Positions 34,504-43,030 of a stretch of DNA of 64,000 nt are shown here, piece by piece (position 1 is the stretch's first letter; every line of letters begins with the position of its first letter). The notes beneath the pieces were generated by a model, which had not been told where the DNA came from, did no database searches, and worked only from the letters and a program-made list of their open reading frames with translations. Made by a program: the position numbers and the translations under genes. The DNA comes from Streptomyces sp. Ncost-T10-10d (lineage in GTDB: Bacteria; Actinomycetota; Actinomycetes; Streptomycetales; Streptomycetaceae), in NCBI RefSeq assembly GCF_900091955.1, contig NZ_FMDF01000143.1, positions 1-64,000 on the forward strand, given 5' to 3'.

Positions 34504-34889
34504 CGGGGCGGGCTGTAGGTTCCGCATTCTGATGGACACCACCCGTGCGAGATGGACAGCGATTGAGCACTCTCGCCATTCCGTGGGCACTGAATGCGGT
34601 CAGTAACTACGGTCGCCGGATCGGCCGAAGGCCGATGGTCTTACAGGGCGGCACCGGACCTGCCGGGTTGGTGCCGCCCTTCGGCATGCGCGATCCCACG
34701 CGGCGCAGTTCCGACGTTCCCGCAGGATCCAATGCTCACGAATCCGCGATCCCTACACGGGCGTAGAACCTCGGTTCCGGCGCTACGCCCGGCGGGGCCG
34801 CACCCGCCTGCACCACTCGGCGCGCGCGATCGGGCCGGAGCTGGTCTGCTGGTCCGGGGGCCGTCCACCCGTATCCGGGAGAGATCAAG
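34504..34889. other. Intergenic region before the alcohol dehydrogenase
   Basis: About 385 bp. It contains a probable terminator for the ABC exporter (34645-34680). From 34,690 to the next start there is no convincing gene; GGGAGAG just before 34,890 is the ribosome site of the dehydrogenase gene. Confidence 0.6.
34645..34680 (+). terminator. Hairpin downstream of the ABC exporter operon
   Basis: AGGGCGGCACC (34645-34655) pairs perfectly with GGTGCCGCCCT (34670-34680) around a 14-nt loop. It is 140 bp past the stop, rather far for a terminator, so a leader structure for the next gene is also possible. Confidence 0.55.
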
Positions 34890-35912
34890 ATGAGCGTCTA
34901 CCGAGCCGCGCAGGTCGCCACCGCCGCCGGTCCGTTCGAGATCGTCGAGCGCGAGGTGCCGCAGCCGGGCCCCTGCCACGTACGGGTGGCCGTCGATGCC
35001 TGCGGGGTCTGCCACAGCGACTCCCTCTTCGTGAACGCCGCACTCCCGGGCGTACGGTTCCCGGTGGTCCCCGGGCACGAGATCGCCGGCCGGATCGAGG
35101 AGCTCGGTGAGGGAACGCAGAACGCATGGCAGGTGGGCGACCGCGTGGCGGTGGGCTGGTTCGGCGGCAGCTGTGGCCACTGCACACCCTGCAGACAGGG
35201 CGACTTCGTCGTGTGCCGGAACCTGAAGGTCCCCGGATGGGCGTACGACGGTGGCTACGCCGAGACGGTGATCGCACCGGCGGACGCCCTGGCCCGGATC
35301 CCCGACGCACTGGCGGCGACCGATGCGGCGCCCATGGCCTGTGCGGGAGTGACCACGTACAACGGGCTGCGGCGCAGCTCCGCCCGGCCGGGTGACCTGG
35401 TCGCCGTGCTGGGCATCGGCGGCCTCGGCCACCTGGGGGTGCAGTACGCGGTCGCGATGGGCTTCGAGACCGTGGCTATCGCCCGCGGAGCCGCCAAGGC
35501 CGACTTCGCCAAGGAGCTCGGCGCGCACCACTACATCGACAGCACGGCGGACACCTCCGTCGCGGACGCGCTGCAGACCCTCGGCGGCGCCAGTGTCGTC
35601 CTGGCCACCGCCGCCAACTCCGGGGCAATCACGGCGACCGTGGAAGGGCTCGCCCCCCGCGGTGAGCTGGTGGTCATCGGCGCGGACCCCGAGCCGCTGG
35701 GGATCAGCCCGACTCAGCTGCTCATGAACGGCAAGGTGGTCCGGGGCCACCCGTCAGGCACCGCGCAGGACGTACAGGACACCATGGCGTTCAGCGCCCT
35801 GCACGGCATCCGCCCGATGATCGAGACCGTGCCGCTGGACGGGGCCACCGAGGCTTACCAGAAGATGATGTCCGGTACCGCCCGCTTCCGGATGGTGCTC
35901 ACCACCCGCTGA
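34890..35912 (+). CDS. Zinc-dependent alcohol dehydrogenase (MDR family)
   Basis: 340 residues. Catalytic zinc ligands appear as CGVCHSD (Cys38) and PGHE (His ~60), with the third ligand Cys in APMACAG. The structural zinc lobe is CGHCTPCRQGDFVVC, with four Cys. The Rossmann motif is GIGGLGHLGVQYA, and the following acidic position suggests NAD(P) use cannot be settled by eye. It resembles the AdhA/AdhT group that reduces aldehydes or oxidises primary alcohols. Ribosome site GGGAGAG. It stands alone between the exporter and the MFS remnant. Confidence 0.9.
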   Translation: MSVYRAAQVATAAGPFEIVEREVPQPGPCHVRVAVDACGVCHSDSLFVNAALPGVRFPVVPGHEIAGRIEELGEGTQNAWQVGDRVAVGWFGGSCGHCTPCRQGDFVVCRNLKVPGWAYDGGYAETVIAPADALARIPDALAATDAAPMACAGVTTYNGLRRSSARPGDLVAVLGIGGLGHLGVQYAVAMGFETVAIARGAAKADFAKELGAHHYIDSTADTSVADALQTLGGASVVLATAANSGAITATVEGLAPRGELVVIGADPEPLGISPTQLLMNGKVVRGHPSGTAQDVQDTMAFSALHGIRPMIETVPLDGATEAYQKMMSGTARFRMVLTTR

Positions 35913-35943
35913 CGCACCCGGCTCCGCACGGGGCTGCGGCACT

Positions 35944-36450
35944 TCACCGCGGCCGTCGCTCCCCCTCGGTGCGCGCGCCGCTGCCCGCTCCGTCGGCCGG
36001 TACGGAACCCGTGCCCCGGAGCAGGGCGACGGAGAGAACGGCGGCACCGCCCATCGCGACGGCGGCACCGGCCGCGGCCATGTTCATGCTGTGGGTGAAG
36101 GCCCGAAAAGCGGCGGAGAGCACCGTTTCCCGCAGCTGGTACGGAAACTGCCGGGCCACCGCGACCGCGCCTGACAGGGTCTCCCGCGCGGCGTCGGGTA
36201 CGGCGGGCACCGTACTGCTCATACCCCGGCCGTACACGGCGGCGCCGACCGAACCGAGCAGCGCCATCCCCAGGGCGCCGCCGAGCTCCTGACCCGATTC
36301 GAGGACGGCGGCAGCAGAGCCCGCGCGCTCGGGCGGTGCGGCGCCGAGCGCGGTCCATTCGCGGCGTCCGGCGCGTGGGGCGGCGGGCTCGGGCGCGCCG
36401 GTTGCGCAGGCGGATACGGGCGGTGCCGGGGTGTGCGGTCCTGAGGTCAT
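35944..36450 (-). pseudogene. C-terminal remnant of a DHA2-type MFS drug exporter
   Basis: The last ~125 residues (APPERAGSAAAVLESGQELG, GALGMALLGSVGAAVYGRGM, AFTHSMNMAAAGAAVAM) match the final two membrane helices of 14-helix QacA/EmrB-like transporters. A complete gene would be ~480 codons; roughly 360 N-terminal codons with helices 1-12 are absent. They are replaced by ~30 Pro/Ala-rich residues that look unrelated and probably mark the deletion junction. A start is available at 36450 but no functional transporter can result. It stands divergent to a regulator gene, the normal arrangement for such pumps. Confidence 0.78.
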
Positions 36451-36566
36451 GCCGGGAGCACAGCAGTCTCGGCGCGTACACCGCAATCACCGCCGTAGTG
36501 CACCTCCCGGAGTCCGCGTACAGCCCCTCGTATTCAGGGAGTTGACGGGGCGTACGCCGTTTCCGG

Positions 36567-36583
36567 TGCACTAGTACAGTGCA
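36567..36583. promoter_or_regulatory. Palindromic operator at the start of the GntR-TetR fusion gene
   Basis: TGCACT (36567-36572) and AGTGCA (36578-36583) are perfect inverted arms around AGTAC. The site ends three bases before the GTG start, and the TACAGT within it could be the -10 box of a leaderless transcript. Its place fits autorepression and control of the divergent MFS gene. Confidence 0.6.
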
Positions 36584-36586
36584 TCC

Positions 36587-37501
36587 GTGCAGACCGAACC
36601 GCCCTACCTCGGTATCGCCGGTGAGATCCGTCGCCGGATCGTCTCCGGCGAGCTCGCCCCGGGCGACCGGGTGCCCTCCACGCGTGCGATCGTCCTGCAG
36701 TGGGGGGTCGCCATGGCGACCGCCACCAAGGCGCTGTCGGTGCTGCGCGGCGAAGGTCTCGTACGAGCGGTGCCGGGCGTCGGCACGGTCGTCGTCGAGC
36801 GTCGCGCTGCGGGGCTCGCCGCCCCGGGGAGCGGTCCCGCCCTGAGCCGTGAGCGCATGGTGCGTACCGCCATCGAACTGGCCGATGCCGAGGGGCTGCC
36901 CGCGGTGTCCATGCGCCGGGTCGCGACCACGCTGTCCACCTCCACCATGGCGCTGTACCGCCATGTGCCGGGCAAGGCCGAGCTGGTGCGGCTGATGTCG
37001 GACGAGATCTTCGGTGAACGCCCGCTGGGCGCCGTGCCCCACCACTGGCGGTCCGGACTCGAACTCGCCGCCCGGTGGCTCCGGTCGGCGTACGGGCGCC
37101 ATCCGTGGATGGCGCAGGCCGTGGCTTCCTTCACCCGGCCGACAGCGTCCCCGCAGGCGATGCGGTACACGGAGTGGGTTCTGCACGCCCTGGCCGGCAC
37201 CGGGCTACCGCCGTACACGAAGCTGCACATCCATCTCTCCCTTTTCGCCCACGTCCAGGGACTTGCCATGGCCGGCGACATGGAGACACAGGCGCGTCAG
37301 GACACCGGGCTGTCCGCCGCAGAGTGGATGGTAAGAAATGAGCCACGGTTCAATGCCATCTCGGCCAGTGGCGACTACCCGTTCCTCAACTCGCTTTTCG
37401 AACACGATGAGTTCGAGCTCGACCTGGACTCACTCTTCGAATTCGGGCTGCAATGGACGCTGGACGGCATCGCGGTGATGATCGGCGAAACGTCCGCTTA
37501 A
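36587..37501 (+). CDS. Fusion regulator with GntR and TetR DNA-binding domains
   Basis: 304 residues. Residues 5-72 are a GntR winged helix (IAGEIRRRIVSGELAPGDRVPSTRAI, then the TATKALSVLRGEGLVRAVPGVGTVV wing). Residues ~85-140 are a TetR HTH (MVRTAIELADAEGLPAVSMRRVATTLSTSTMALYRHVPGKAELV). Residues ~145-300 are a TetR_C ligand-binding domain. Such double-HTH repressors are known in actinobacteria, usually beside efflux pumps. Here the divergent pump gene is reduced to a fragment, so the regulator may be orphaned. GTG 36587 directly follows a palindrome likely to be its operator. Confidence 0.87.
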   Translation: MQTEPPYLGIAGEIRRRIVSGELAPGDRVPSTRAIVLQWGVAMATATKALSVLRGEGLVRAVPGVGTVVVERRAAGLAAPGSGPALSRERMVRTAIELADAEGLPAVSMRRVATTLSTSTMALYRHVPGKAELVRLMSDEIFGERPLGAVPHHWRSGLELAARWLRSAYGRHPWMAQAVASFTRPTASPQAMRYTEWVLHALAGTGLPPYTKLHIHLSLFAHVQGLAMAGDMETQARQDTGLSAAEWMVRNEPRFNAISASGDYPFLNSLFEHDEFELDLDSLFEFGLQWTLDGIAVMIGETSA

Positions 37502-37544
37502 CGAACATGACCTTTACGGCAACGGACGACTTCCGGCCAACTTG

Positions 37545-37567
37545 TTGACGCGGTCCTGACAGGACCG
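37545..37567 (+). promoter_or_regulatory. Candidate promoter/operator of the M4 protease gene
   Basis: TTGACG (37545-37550) is followed immediately by CGGTCCTG A CAGGACCG (37551-37567), a perfect 17-bp inverted repeat that fills the expected spacer. The next hexamer is TCTTCC, a poor -10. A repressor bound there would block polymerase. The start codon is 97 bases on, leaving a normal leader. Confidence 0.45.
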
Positions 37568-37663
37568 TCTTCCGGCTGACACTCTTCACCCCGTTCCGCG
37601 CACTTCTCGTACTTCCCGTCGGCTCACCCTGCCGCCGGTACCCCCCTCGCAGAAGGAGTCCGC

Positions 37664-39694
37664 GTGAGATCCACGCCCAGCCGTCGTGCCACCGCGACCG
37701 GCGCTCTGATAGCCGCAGCAGCCCTCCTCGCCGTCGGAGTCCAGACCGGTACGGCCACTGCCACTCCCGGCAGCGCCACAGCGGCGGCGGCGACCGCCGG
37801 CGCCAACCGCGGCGCACTGGCCAAGCAGCTCACCCCGTCCCAGCGCGCCGAGCTCATCCGCGAGGCCGACGCGAGCAAGGCAGCCACGGCCAAGGAGCTC
37901 GGTCTCGACTCTCAGGAGAAGCTCGTCGTCCGGGATGTCATCCAGGACAACGACGGCACCACGCACACCCGTTACGAGCGCACCTTCGCCGGGCTTCCGG
38001 TGCTCGGCGGCGACCTGGTCGTCCAGGAGACCAAGGCCGGGGCGACCGAGAGCGTCACCAAGGCGTCCAAGGTCAGCAGCGGTCAGCTGAAGGCCGTGGA
38101 CATGACGGCCGATGTCGCGCCCGCCGTCGCCGAGAAGCAGGCGCTCGGGCTCGCCAAGGCCGACGGCTCCAAGAAGACCGAAGCCGACCGGGCACCCCGC
38201 AAGGTGGTCTGGATGGCGCAGGGCAAGCCGCAGCTCGCCTACGAGACCGTCGTCGGCGGGCTCCAGGAGGACGGCACCCCGAACGAGCTGCACGTCATCA
38301 CGGACGCGGCCACCGGCGCGAAGCTGTACGAGTGGCAGGGCATCGAGAAGGGCACCGGGAACACCGAGTACAGCGGCCAGGTCACCCTCGGCACCGCACC
38401 GTCGTACACACTGACCGACACGGGCCGCGGCAATCACAAGACGTACAACCTGAACCACGGCACCTCCGGCACCGGGACGCTGTTCACCAACTCCACGGAC
38501 GTGTGGGGCAACGGCAACCCGTCGAACGCCGAGACGGCCGCCGCGGACGCCCACTACGGCGCGGCCGAGACCTGGGACTACTACAAGAACGTGCACGGCC
38601 GCACCGGTATCCGGGGTGACGGTGTCGGCGCGTACTCCCGCGTCCACTACGGCAACAACTACGTCAACGCCTTCTGGCAGGACAGCTGCTTCTGCATGAC
38701 GTACGGCGACGGCTCGGGCAACGCCGCCCCGCTGACCTCGCTCGACGTGGCCGCGCACGAGATGTCGCACGGTGTCACCGCCGCCACCGCCAAGCTGGTC
38801 TACAGCGGCGAGTCCGGTGGCCTCAACGAGGCGACCAGCGACATCATGGCCACCGCGGTCGAGTTCTACGCCAACAACGCCACCGACAAGGGCGACTACC
38901 TCATCGGCGAGAAGATCGACATCAACGGCGACGGCACCCCGCTGCGCTACATGGACAAGCCGAGCAAGGACGGCGCGTCCAAGGACGCGTGGTACTCGGG
39001 CATCGGCAACGTCGACGTCCACTACTCCTCGGGCCCGGCGAACCACTTCTTCTACCTGCTCTCCGAGGGCAGCGGCGCCAAGGTCATCAACGGCGTCTCC
39101 TACGACTCGCCGACCTCCGACGGCCTGCCGGTGACCGGCATCGGCCGCGCCAAGGCCGAGCAGATCTGGTTCAAGGCGCTCGCCACCAAGTTCACCTCCA
39201 CCACCAACTACGCGGCGGCCCGCACCGGTACCCTCGCCGTGGCCGGTGAGCTGTACGGCACGACCAGCGCCGAGTACAAGTCCGTCGCCGACGCCTGGGC
39301 CGGCATCAACGTCGGCCCGCGCCCCGGTGGCGGCACCGACCCCGGCGGCACGGTCTTCGAGAACACCACCCCCGTCGCCATCCCGGACGGCGGCGCGGCC
39401 GTCACCAGCTCGGTCAACGTCACCGGTGTCACGGGCAACGCGCCCAGCACCCTCAAGGTCGGCGTGGACATCACCCACACCTGGCGCGGTGACCTGGTCA
39501 TCGATCTCGTCGCCCCGAACGGTACGACCTACCGGCTGAAGAACTCCTCGCTCTCCGACTCGGCGGACAACGTCCAGACGACCTACACGGTCGATGCTTC
39601 GTCCGCGGCGGCCAACGGCACCTGGAAGCTGAAGGTCCAGGACGTCTACTCGGGCGACTCCGGCAAGATCAACAGCTTCAAGCTGACCTTCTGA
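37664..39694 (+). CDS. Secreted M4 (thermolysin-like) metalloprotease with P domain
   Basis: 676 residues. The Sec signal peptide ends near residue 34 (GTATATPGS). An FTP/PepSY propeptide spans ~50-200, followed by the M4 catalytic domain with HEMSH (His365, Glu366, His369) and the third zinc ligand Glu389 in GGLNEATSD. After a GGGTDPGG linker comes a C-terminal P/proprotein convertase domain (~565-676, HTWRGDLVIDLVAPNG). Extracellular neutral protease, activated by loss of the propeptide. GTG start with AAGGAG at good spacing. From memory, a similar protease gene lies near glgP in S. coelicolor. Confidence 0.93.
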   Translation: MRSTPSRRATATGALIAAAALLAVGVQTGTATATPGSATAAAATAGANRGALAKQLTPSQRAELIREADASKAATAKELGLDSQEKLVVRDVIQDNDGTTHTRYERTFAGLPVLGGDLVVQETKAGATESVTKASKVSSGQLKAVDMTADVAPAVAEKQALGLAKADGSKKTEADRAPRKVVWMAQGKPQLAYETVVGGLQEDGTPNELHVITDAATGAKLYEWQGIEKGTGNTEYSGQVTLGTAPSYTLTDTGRGNHKTYNLNHGTSGTGTLFTNSTDVWGNGNPSNAETAAADAHYGAAETWDYYKNVHGRTGIRGDGVGAYSRVHYGNNYVNAFWQDSCFCMTYGDGSGNAAPLTSLDVAAHEMSHGVTAATAKLVYSGESGGLNEATSDIMATAVEFYANNATDKGDYLIGEKIDINGDGTPLRYMDKPSKDGASKDAWYSGIGNVDVHYSSGPANHFFYLLSEGSGAKVINGVSYDSPTSDGLPVTGIGRAKAEQIWFKALATKFTSTTNYAAARTGTLAVAGELYGTTSAEYKSVADAWAGINVGPRPGGGTDPGGTVFENTTPVAIPDGGAAVTSSVNVTGVTGNAPSTLKVGVDITHTWRGDLVIDLVAPNGTTYRLKNSSLSDSADNVQTTYTVDASSAAANGTWKLKVQDVYSGDSGKINSFKLTF

Positions 39695-39739
39695 ACCCGT
39701 CGGCCTGCTGAACCCGGAGCCAGGTCCGGCTCCTGAACG

Positions 39740-39778
39740 AACCGCCCGGGAGGAGCTCTCGCTTCCTCCCGGGCGGTT
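39740..39778. terminator. Bidirectional terminator between the M4 protease and glgP
   Basis: Arms 39740-39754 (AACCGCCCGGGAGGA) and 39764-39778 are perfectly complementary over 15 bp with a 9-nt loop. TTTC follows on the + strand, making it one of the clearest intrinsic terminators in the window. The genes on both sides converge on it. Confidence 0.88.
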
Positions 39779-39818
39779 TCACGTCCGCGGCGGCTGCCGG
39801 GGCCGGGCGGACGGTACG

Positions 39819-42431
39819 TCAGCGCATCAGCAGACCCGCTCCGTCACCCATCGACTCCGTGGGCAGTGCCACCAGGCCGAGTTCCGCGCTGGTCGCCAGC
39901 AGCGGATGGGCGGGAAGCACCCGCACCGTGTAGCCGTACGGCCCGGTGCGATCGAGAGCCAGCGGGCCGTCGTACAGCCAGCGGCCCTCCAGGTCCTGGC
40001 CCCCGGCGGGCTTCAGCGGGAAGACCTGGGCGTCCGAGATCCCGTCGGCGGCGTCCACCCGGCCGGCCACCGCCTGCACCTCCACATCGGCCGGCTCCAG
40101 GACCCCGAGGGCGATCCGGACCCGCAGCACCAGCGTCGACCCCAGCTCGGCCGAGCCGCCCGCCGTATCGGGCGCCACGGCCTCCACATGGTCGACGGCG
40201 ACGCGCGGCCAGGCGGCGCGGACCCTGGCCTTCCAGTCGGCGAGCTGCCGGGCCGTGCCGGGGTCCAGCGCACGCTGGGCGATCGTGGCGGGCGCGTACA
40301 GCCGCTCCACATACTCGGACACCATGCGATCTGCCAGAACCTTGGGCCCGAGGGTGCCCAGCGTGCGGCGGACCATCTCGATCCAGCGCTCGGGGAGCCC
40401 TTCGCCGCCCCGGTCGTAGAAGCGCGGCGCGACCCGGTCCTCGATCAGCTCGTAGAGGGCGCCCGCCTCCAGATCGTCACGGCGGTCCTCGTCCAGGGCC
40501 AGACCGTCGGCCGTCGGGATCGCCCAGCCGAAGTCCGGCTCGAACCACTCGTCCCACCAGCCGTCGAGGACCGAGAGATTGAGGCAGCCGTTGAGCGCGG
40601 CCTTCATGCCGCTCGTACCACAGGCCTCCAGCGGGCGCAGCGGGTTGTTGAGCCAGACGTCGCAGCCCGGGTAGAGCTTCTGCGCCATGGCCATCCCGTA
40701 GTCCGGCAGGAACACGATGCGATGGCGCACCCGGGGATCGTCGGAGAACCGCACCAGCTCCCGCACCAGCCGTTTTCCGCTGTCGTCGGCGGGGTGGGCC
40801 TTGCCGGCGACGACGATCTGGATCGGGCGGGTCGGGTGGAGCAGCAGTTCTCTCAGCCGGTCGCGGTCGCGCAGCATCAGCGTCAGCCGCTTGTACGAGG
40901 GCACTCGCCGGGCGAAGCCGATCGTCAGCACGTCCGGGTCCAGCACGCTGTCGATCCACCCGAGTTCGGCCGCTTCCGCGCCCCGGGTGCGCCATGAGGC
41001 GTAGAGCCGCTCGCGCACCTCGGTGACCAGCTGTCCGCGCAGGGCCCGCCGCAGGTCCCAGAGTTCCCGGTCCGGGACGTCGGCGGCGGAGTCCCAGCGT
41101 CCGGGAGTGCCGCCGTATCCCTTGCGCAGCCGGAGGATCTCGGGCGCGACCCAGGTGGGTGCGTGGACCCCGTTGGTCACCGAGGTGATCGGCACCTCCG
41201 CGGCGTCGAAGCCCGGCCACAGACCGGCGAACATCTCGCGGCTGACCGACCCGTGGAGGGTGGAGACCCCGTTGGCCCGCTGGGCGAGCCGCAGCCCCAT
41301 CACCGCCATGTTGAAGAGCTCGGGCTCACCGTCGGGGTGGGTCTCCATGCCCAGTTGCAGGATGCGTTCGACGCCCACTCCCGGGAGTTCGCCGTCGTCC
41401 CCGAAGTGCCGGGCGACGAGTTCGCGGTCGAACCGGTCGATCCCGGCGGGCACGGGCGTGTGGGTGGTGAAGACCGTGCCGGCCCGCACGGACTCCACCG
41501 CGGAGTCGAAGTCCAGTCCGGTGCCGGAGAGTTCACGGATGCGTTCGAGTCCGAGGAAGCCGGCGTGCCCCTCGTTGGTGTGGAACACCTCGGGCGCCGG
41601 ATGCCCCGTGAGGCGGCAGTACGTCCGCACGGCCCGTACGCCGCCGATGCCGAGGAGCATCTCCTGCAGCAGCCGGTGGTCGCTGCCGCCGCCGTACAGC
41701 CGGTCGGTCACCTCGCGTTCGCCCGGCGCGTTCTCCTCCACGTCGGAGTCGAGCATCAGCAGTGGTACGCGTCCCACCTGGGCCTGCCAGATGTGGGCGT
41801 GCAGCGAACGGCCACCGGGAAGGGCGAGGACCACCCGGCTCGGGGTTCCGTCGGCTTCGCGGATCAGGGTGAGCGGCAGCTCGTTCGGATCGAGTACGGG
41901 ATAGTGCTCCTGCTGCCAGCCGTCGCGGGACAGGCTCTGGCGGAAGTAGCCGTGCCGGTAGAGCAGGCCGACCGCGATGAGCGGGACGCCCAGATCGCTG
42001 GAGGCCTTGAGATGGTCGCCGGCGAGGATGCCGAGCCCGCCGGAGTACTGGGGCAGTGCGGCGGTCACACCGAACTCGGGTGAGAAGTAGGCAACGGCGG
42101 CCGGCAGCTCTGCTCCCTGGGCCAGCTGCGCCTGGTACCACCTGGGACCGTCCAGGTAGTCCCGGAGGTCTGCGGACACCTCGGCCAGCCGGTGCAGGAA
42201 CCGCTGGTCCAGTGCCAGCTCGGCGAGTCGCCCGGCGGACACGGCACCGAGCAGCCGCACGGGGTCGCATTCCGCCGTCCGCCGGATCTCCGGGTCGACG
42301 GCCTGGAAGAGCTCACGGGTCTCGGTGTGCCAGGACCAGCGCAGATTGCGGGCGAGGTCACTGAGTGGTTGAAGGGGGTCGGGGAGGACGGGACGCACGG
42401 TGAATCGACGAATGGCCTTCACGTATTCCAC
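39819..42431 (-). CDS. glgP: Glycogen (alpha-glucan) phosphorylase
   Basis: 870 residues, the short GT35 form common in actinobacteria and thermophiles. Recognisable blocks: YFSPEFGVTAALPQYSGGLG, GILAGDHLKASSDLG, VFHTNEGHAGF, TTHTPVPAGIDRF, RRVPSYKR and the pyridoxal-phosphate region PLEACGTSGMKAALNG. A DUF3417 domain forms the N-terminal ~110 residues. It releases glucose-1-phosphate from alpha-1,4-glucan, and by analogy with mycobacterial homologues may also act on GlgE-made polymer. It is divergent from glgE across a 600-bp region, so the making and breaking of alpha-glucan may be co-regulated. Confidence 0.93.
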   Translation of the reverse strand: MEYVKAIRRFTVRPVLPDPLQPLSDLARNLRWSWHTETRELFQAVDPEIRRTAECDPVRLLGAVSAGRLAELALDQRFLHRLAEVSADLRDYLDGPRWYQAQLAQGAELPAAVAYFSPEFGVTAALPQYSGGLGILAGDHLKASSDLGVPLIAVGLLYRHGYFRQSLSRDGWQQEHYPVLDPNELPLTLIREADGTPSRVVLALPGGRSLHAHIWQAQVGRVPLLMLDSDVEENAPGEREVTDRLYGGGSDHRLLQEMLLGIGGVRAVRTYCRLTGHPAPEVFHTNEGHAGFLGLERIRELSGTGLDFDSAVESVRAGTVFTTHTPVPAGIDRFDRELVARHFGDDGELPGVGVERILQLGMETHPDGEPELFNMAVMGLRLAQRANGVSTLHGSVSREMFAGLWPGFDAAEVPITSVTNGVHAPTWVAPEILRLRKGYGGTPGRWDSAADVPDRELWDLRRALRGQLVTEVRERLYASWRTRGAEAAELGWIDSVLDPDVLTIGFARRVPSYKRLTLMLRDRDRLRELLLHPTRPIQIVVAGKAHPADDSGKRLVRELVRFSDDPRVRHRIVFLPDYGMAMAQKLYPGCDVWLNNPLRPLEACGTSGMKAALNGCLNLSVLDGWWDEWFEPDFGWAIPTADGLALDEDRRDDLEAGALYELIEDRVAPRFYDRGGEGLPERWIEMVRRTLGTLGPKVLADRMVSEYVERLYAPATIAQRALDPGTARQLADWKARVRAAWPRVAVDHVEAVAPDTAGGSAELGSTLVLRVRIALGVLEPADVEVQAVAGRVDAADGISDAQVFPLKPAGGQDLEGRWLYDGPLALDRTGPYGYTVRVLPAHPLLATSAELGLVALPTESMGDGAGLLMR

Positions 42432-43030
42432 CTTTACAGGGGACGTGCGAATCCGAGGGGACGCACCACGGTGTGCGCCTCTTCGTCACCCTCGACGTCA
42501 ACGGTGGGCCGTGCACCACAGCCACGGCGCGCGACCGGCTCACAGCGCATGCCGCCGACCGGGTCGTCCGCCCCGTTTCCACCCCGTGGCGATCTCCGCC
42601 CCGCCCACCCCCCACCTCATCCGCATCCGGGGCCCCGAACGGCCGGTCCAGGCGCATCCGCCACATGGGTAATGGCCGATTCCATCCCCTCGTTCGGTCT
42701 TGTGGCACTTCGCACCGAGGAGAAAGCTGCCCAGTGGCGTCCGAAGGGGCGCCGGCGAGCCCCGAGCCCGCGGGGCGGCGCTCGGCGCATTCAGGTCGTC
42801 ACAGATATGCCCGAGTAGTTGACACACCACCGGATTGGCCCCCCGAGAAACATGGGAAGGCTTCTCCGGTAAACAGCCCGAGTCCATCCCGGGACCACGC
42901 GAATGCAGCACGAATGCAGCACGAATGCGAGGCACCTGCGGGACCGGTTTTCATCCGGTTTACATCCGCGCAACACATCCGCGCTCCAGCAGTTCGAGTG
43001 CCATTCGAGTGAATGCGGACAGGAGCGGCC
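42432..43030. other. Long divergent regulatory region between glgP and glgE
   Basis: About 600 bp without a supportable gene. The left half must hold the glgP promoter; no clear -35/-10 pair is seen there. The right third (42,901-43,012) is crowded with short direct repeats spaced by about one helical turn, described separately. AGGAG at 43,021 is the glgE ribosome site. Confidence 0.6.
42901..43012 (+). repeat. Cluster of 11-bp phased direct repeats upstream of glgE
   Basis: Three sets: GAATGCAGCAC twice in tandem (42901-42911, 42912-42922) with a third partial copy; GGTTTTCATCC and GGTTTACATCC in tandem (42946-42956, 42957-42967); and TTCGAGTG at 42993 and 43004. All have an 11-bp period. 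Such phasing is used by response-regulator and other oligomerising activators, so this is a plausible control region for the glgE operon. The cognate protein is unknown. Confidence 0.6.

Noticed and set aside
42540..42935. Small open frames in the glgP-glgE gap
   Set aside because: Codon bias is weak, they overlap on both strands and none has a ribosome site or motif. The region reads as regulatory DNA.
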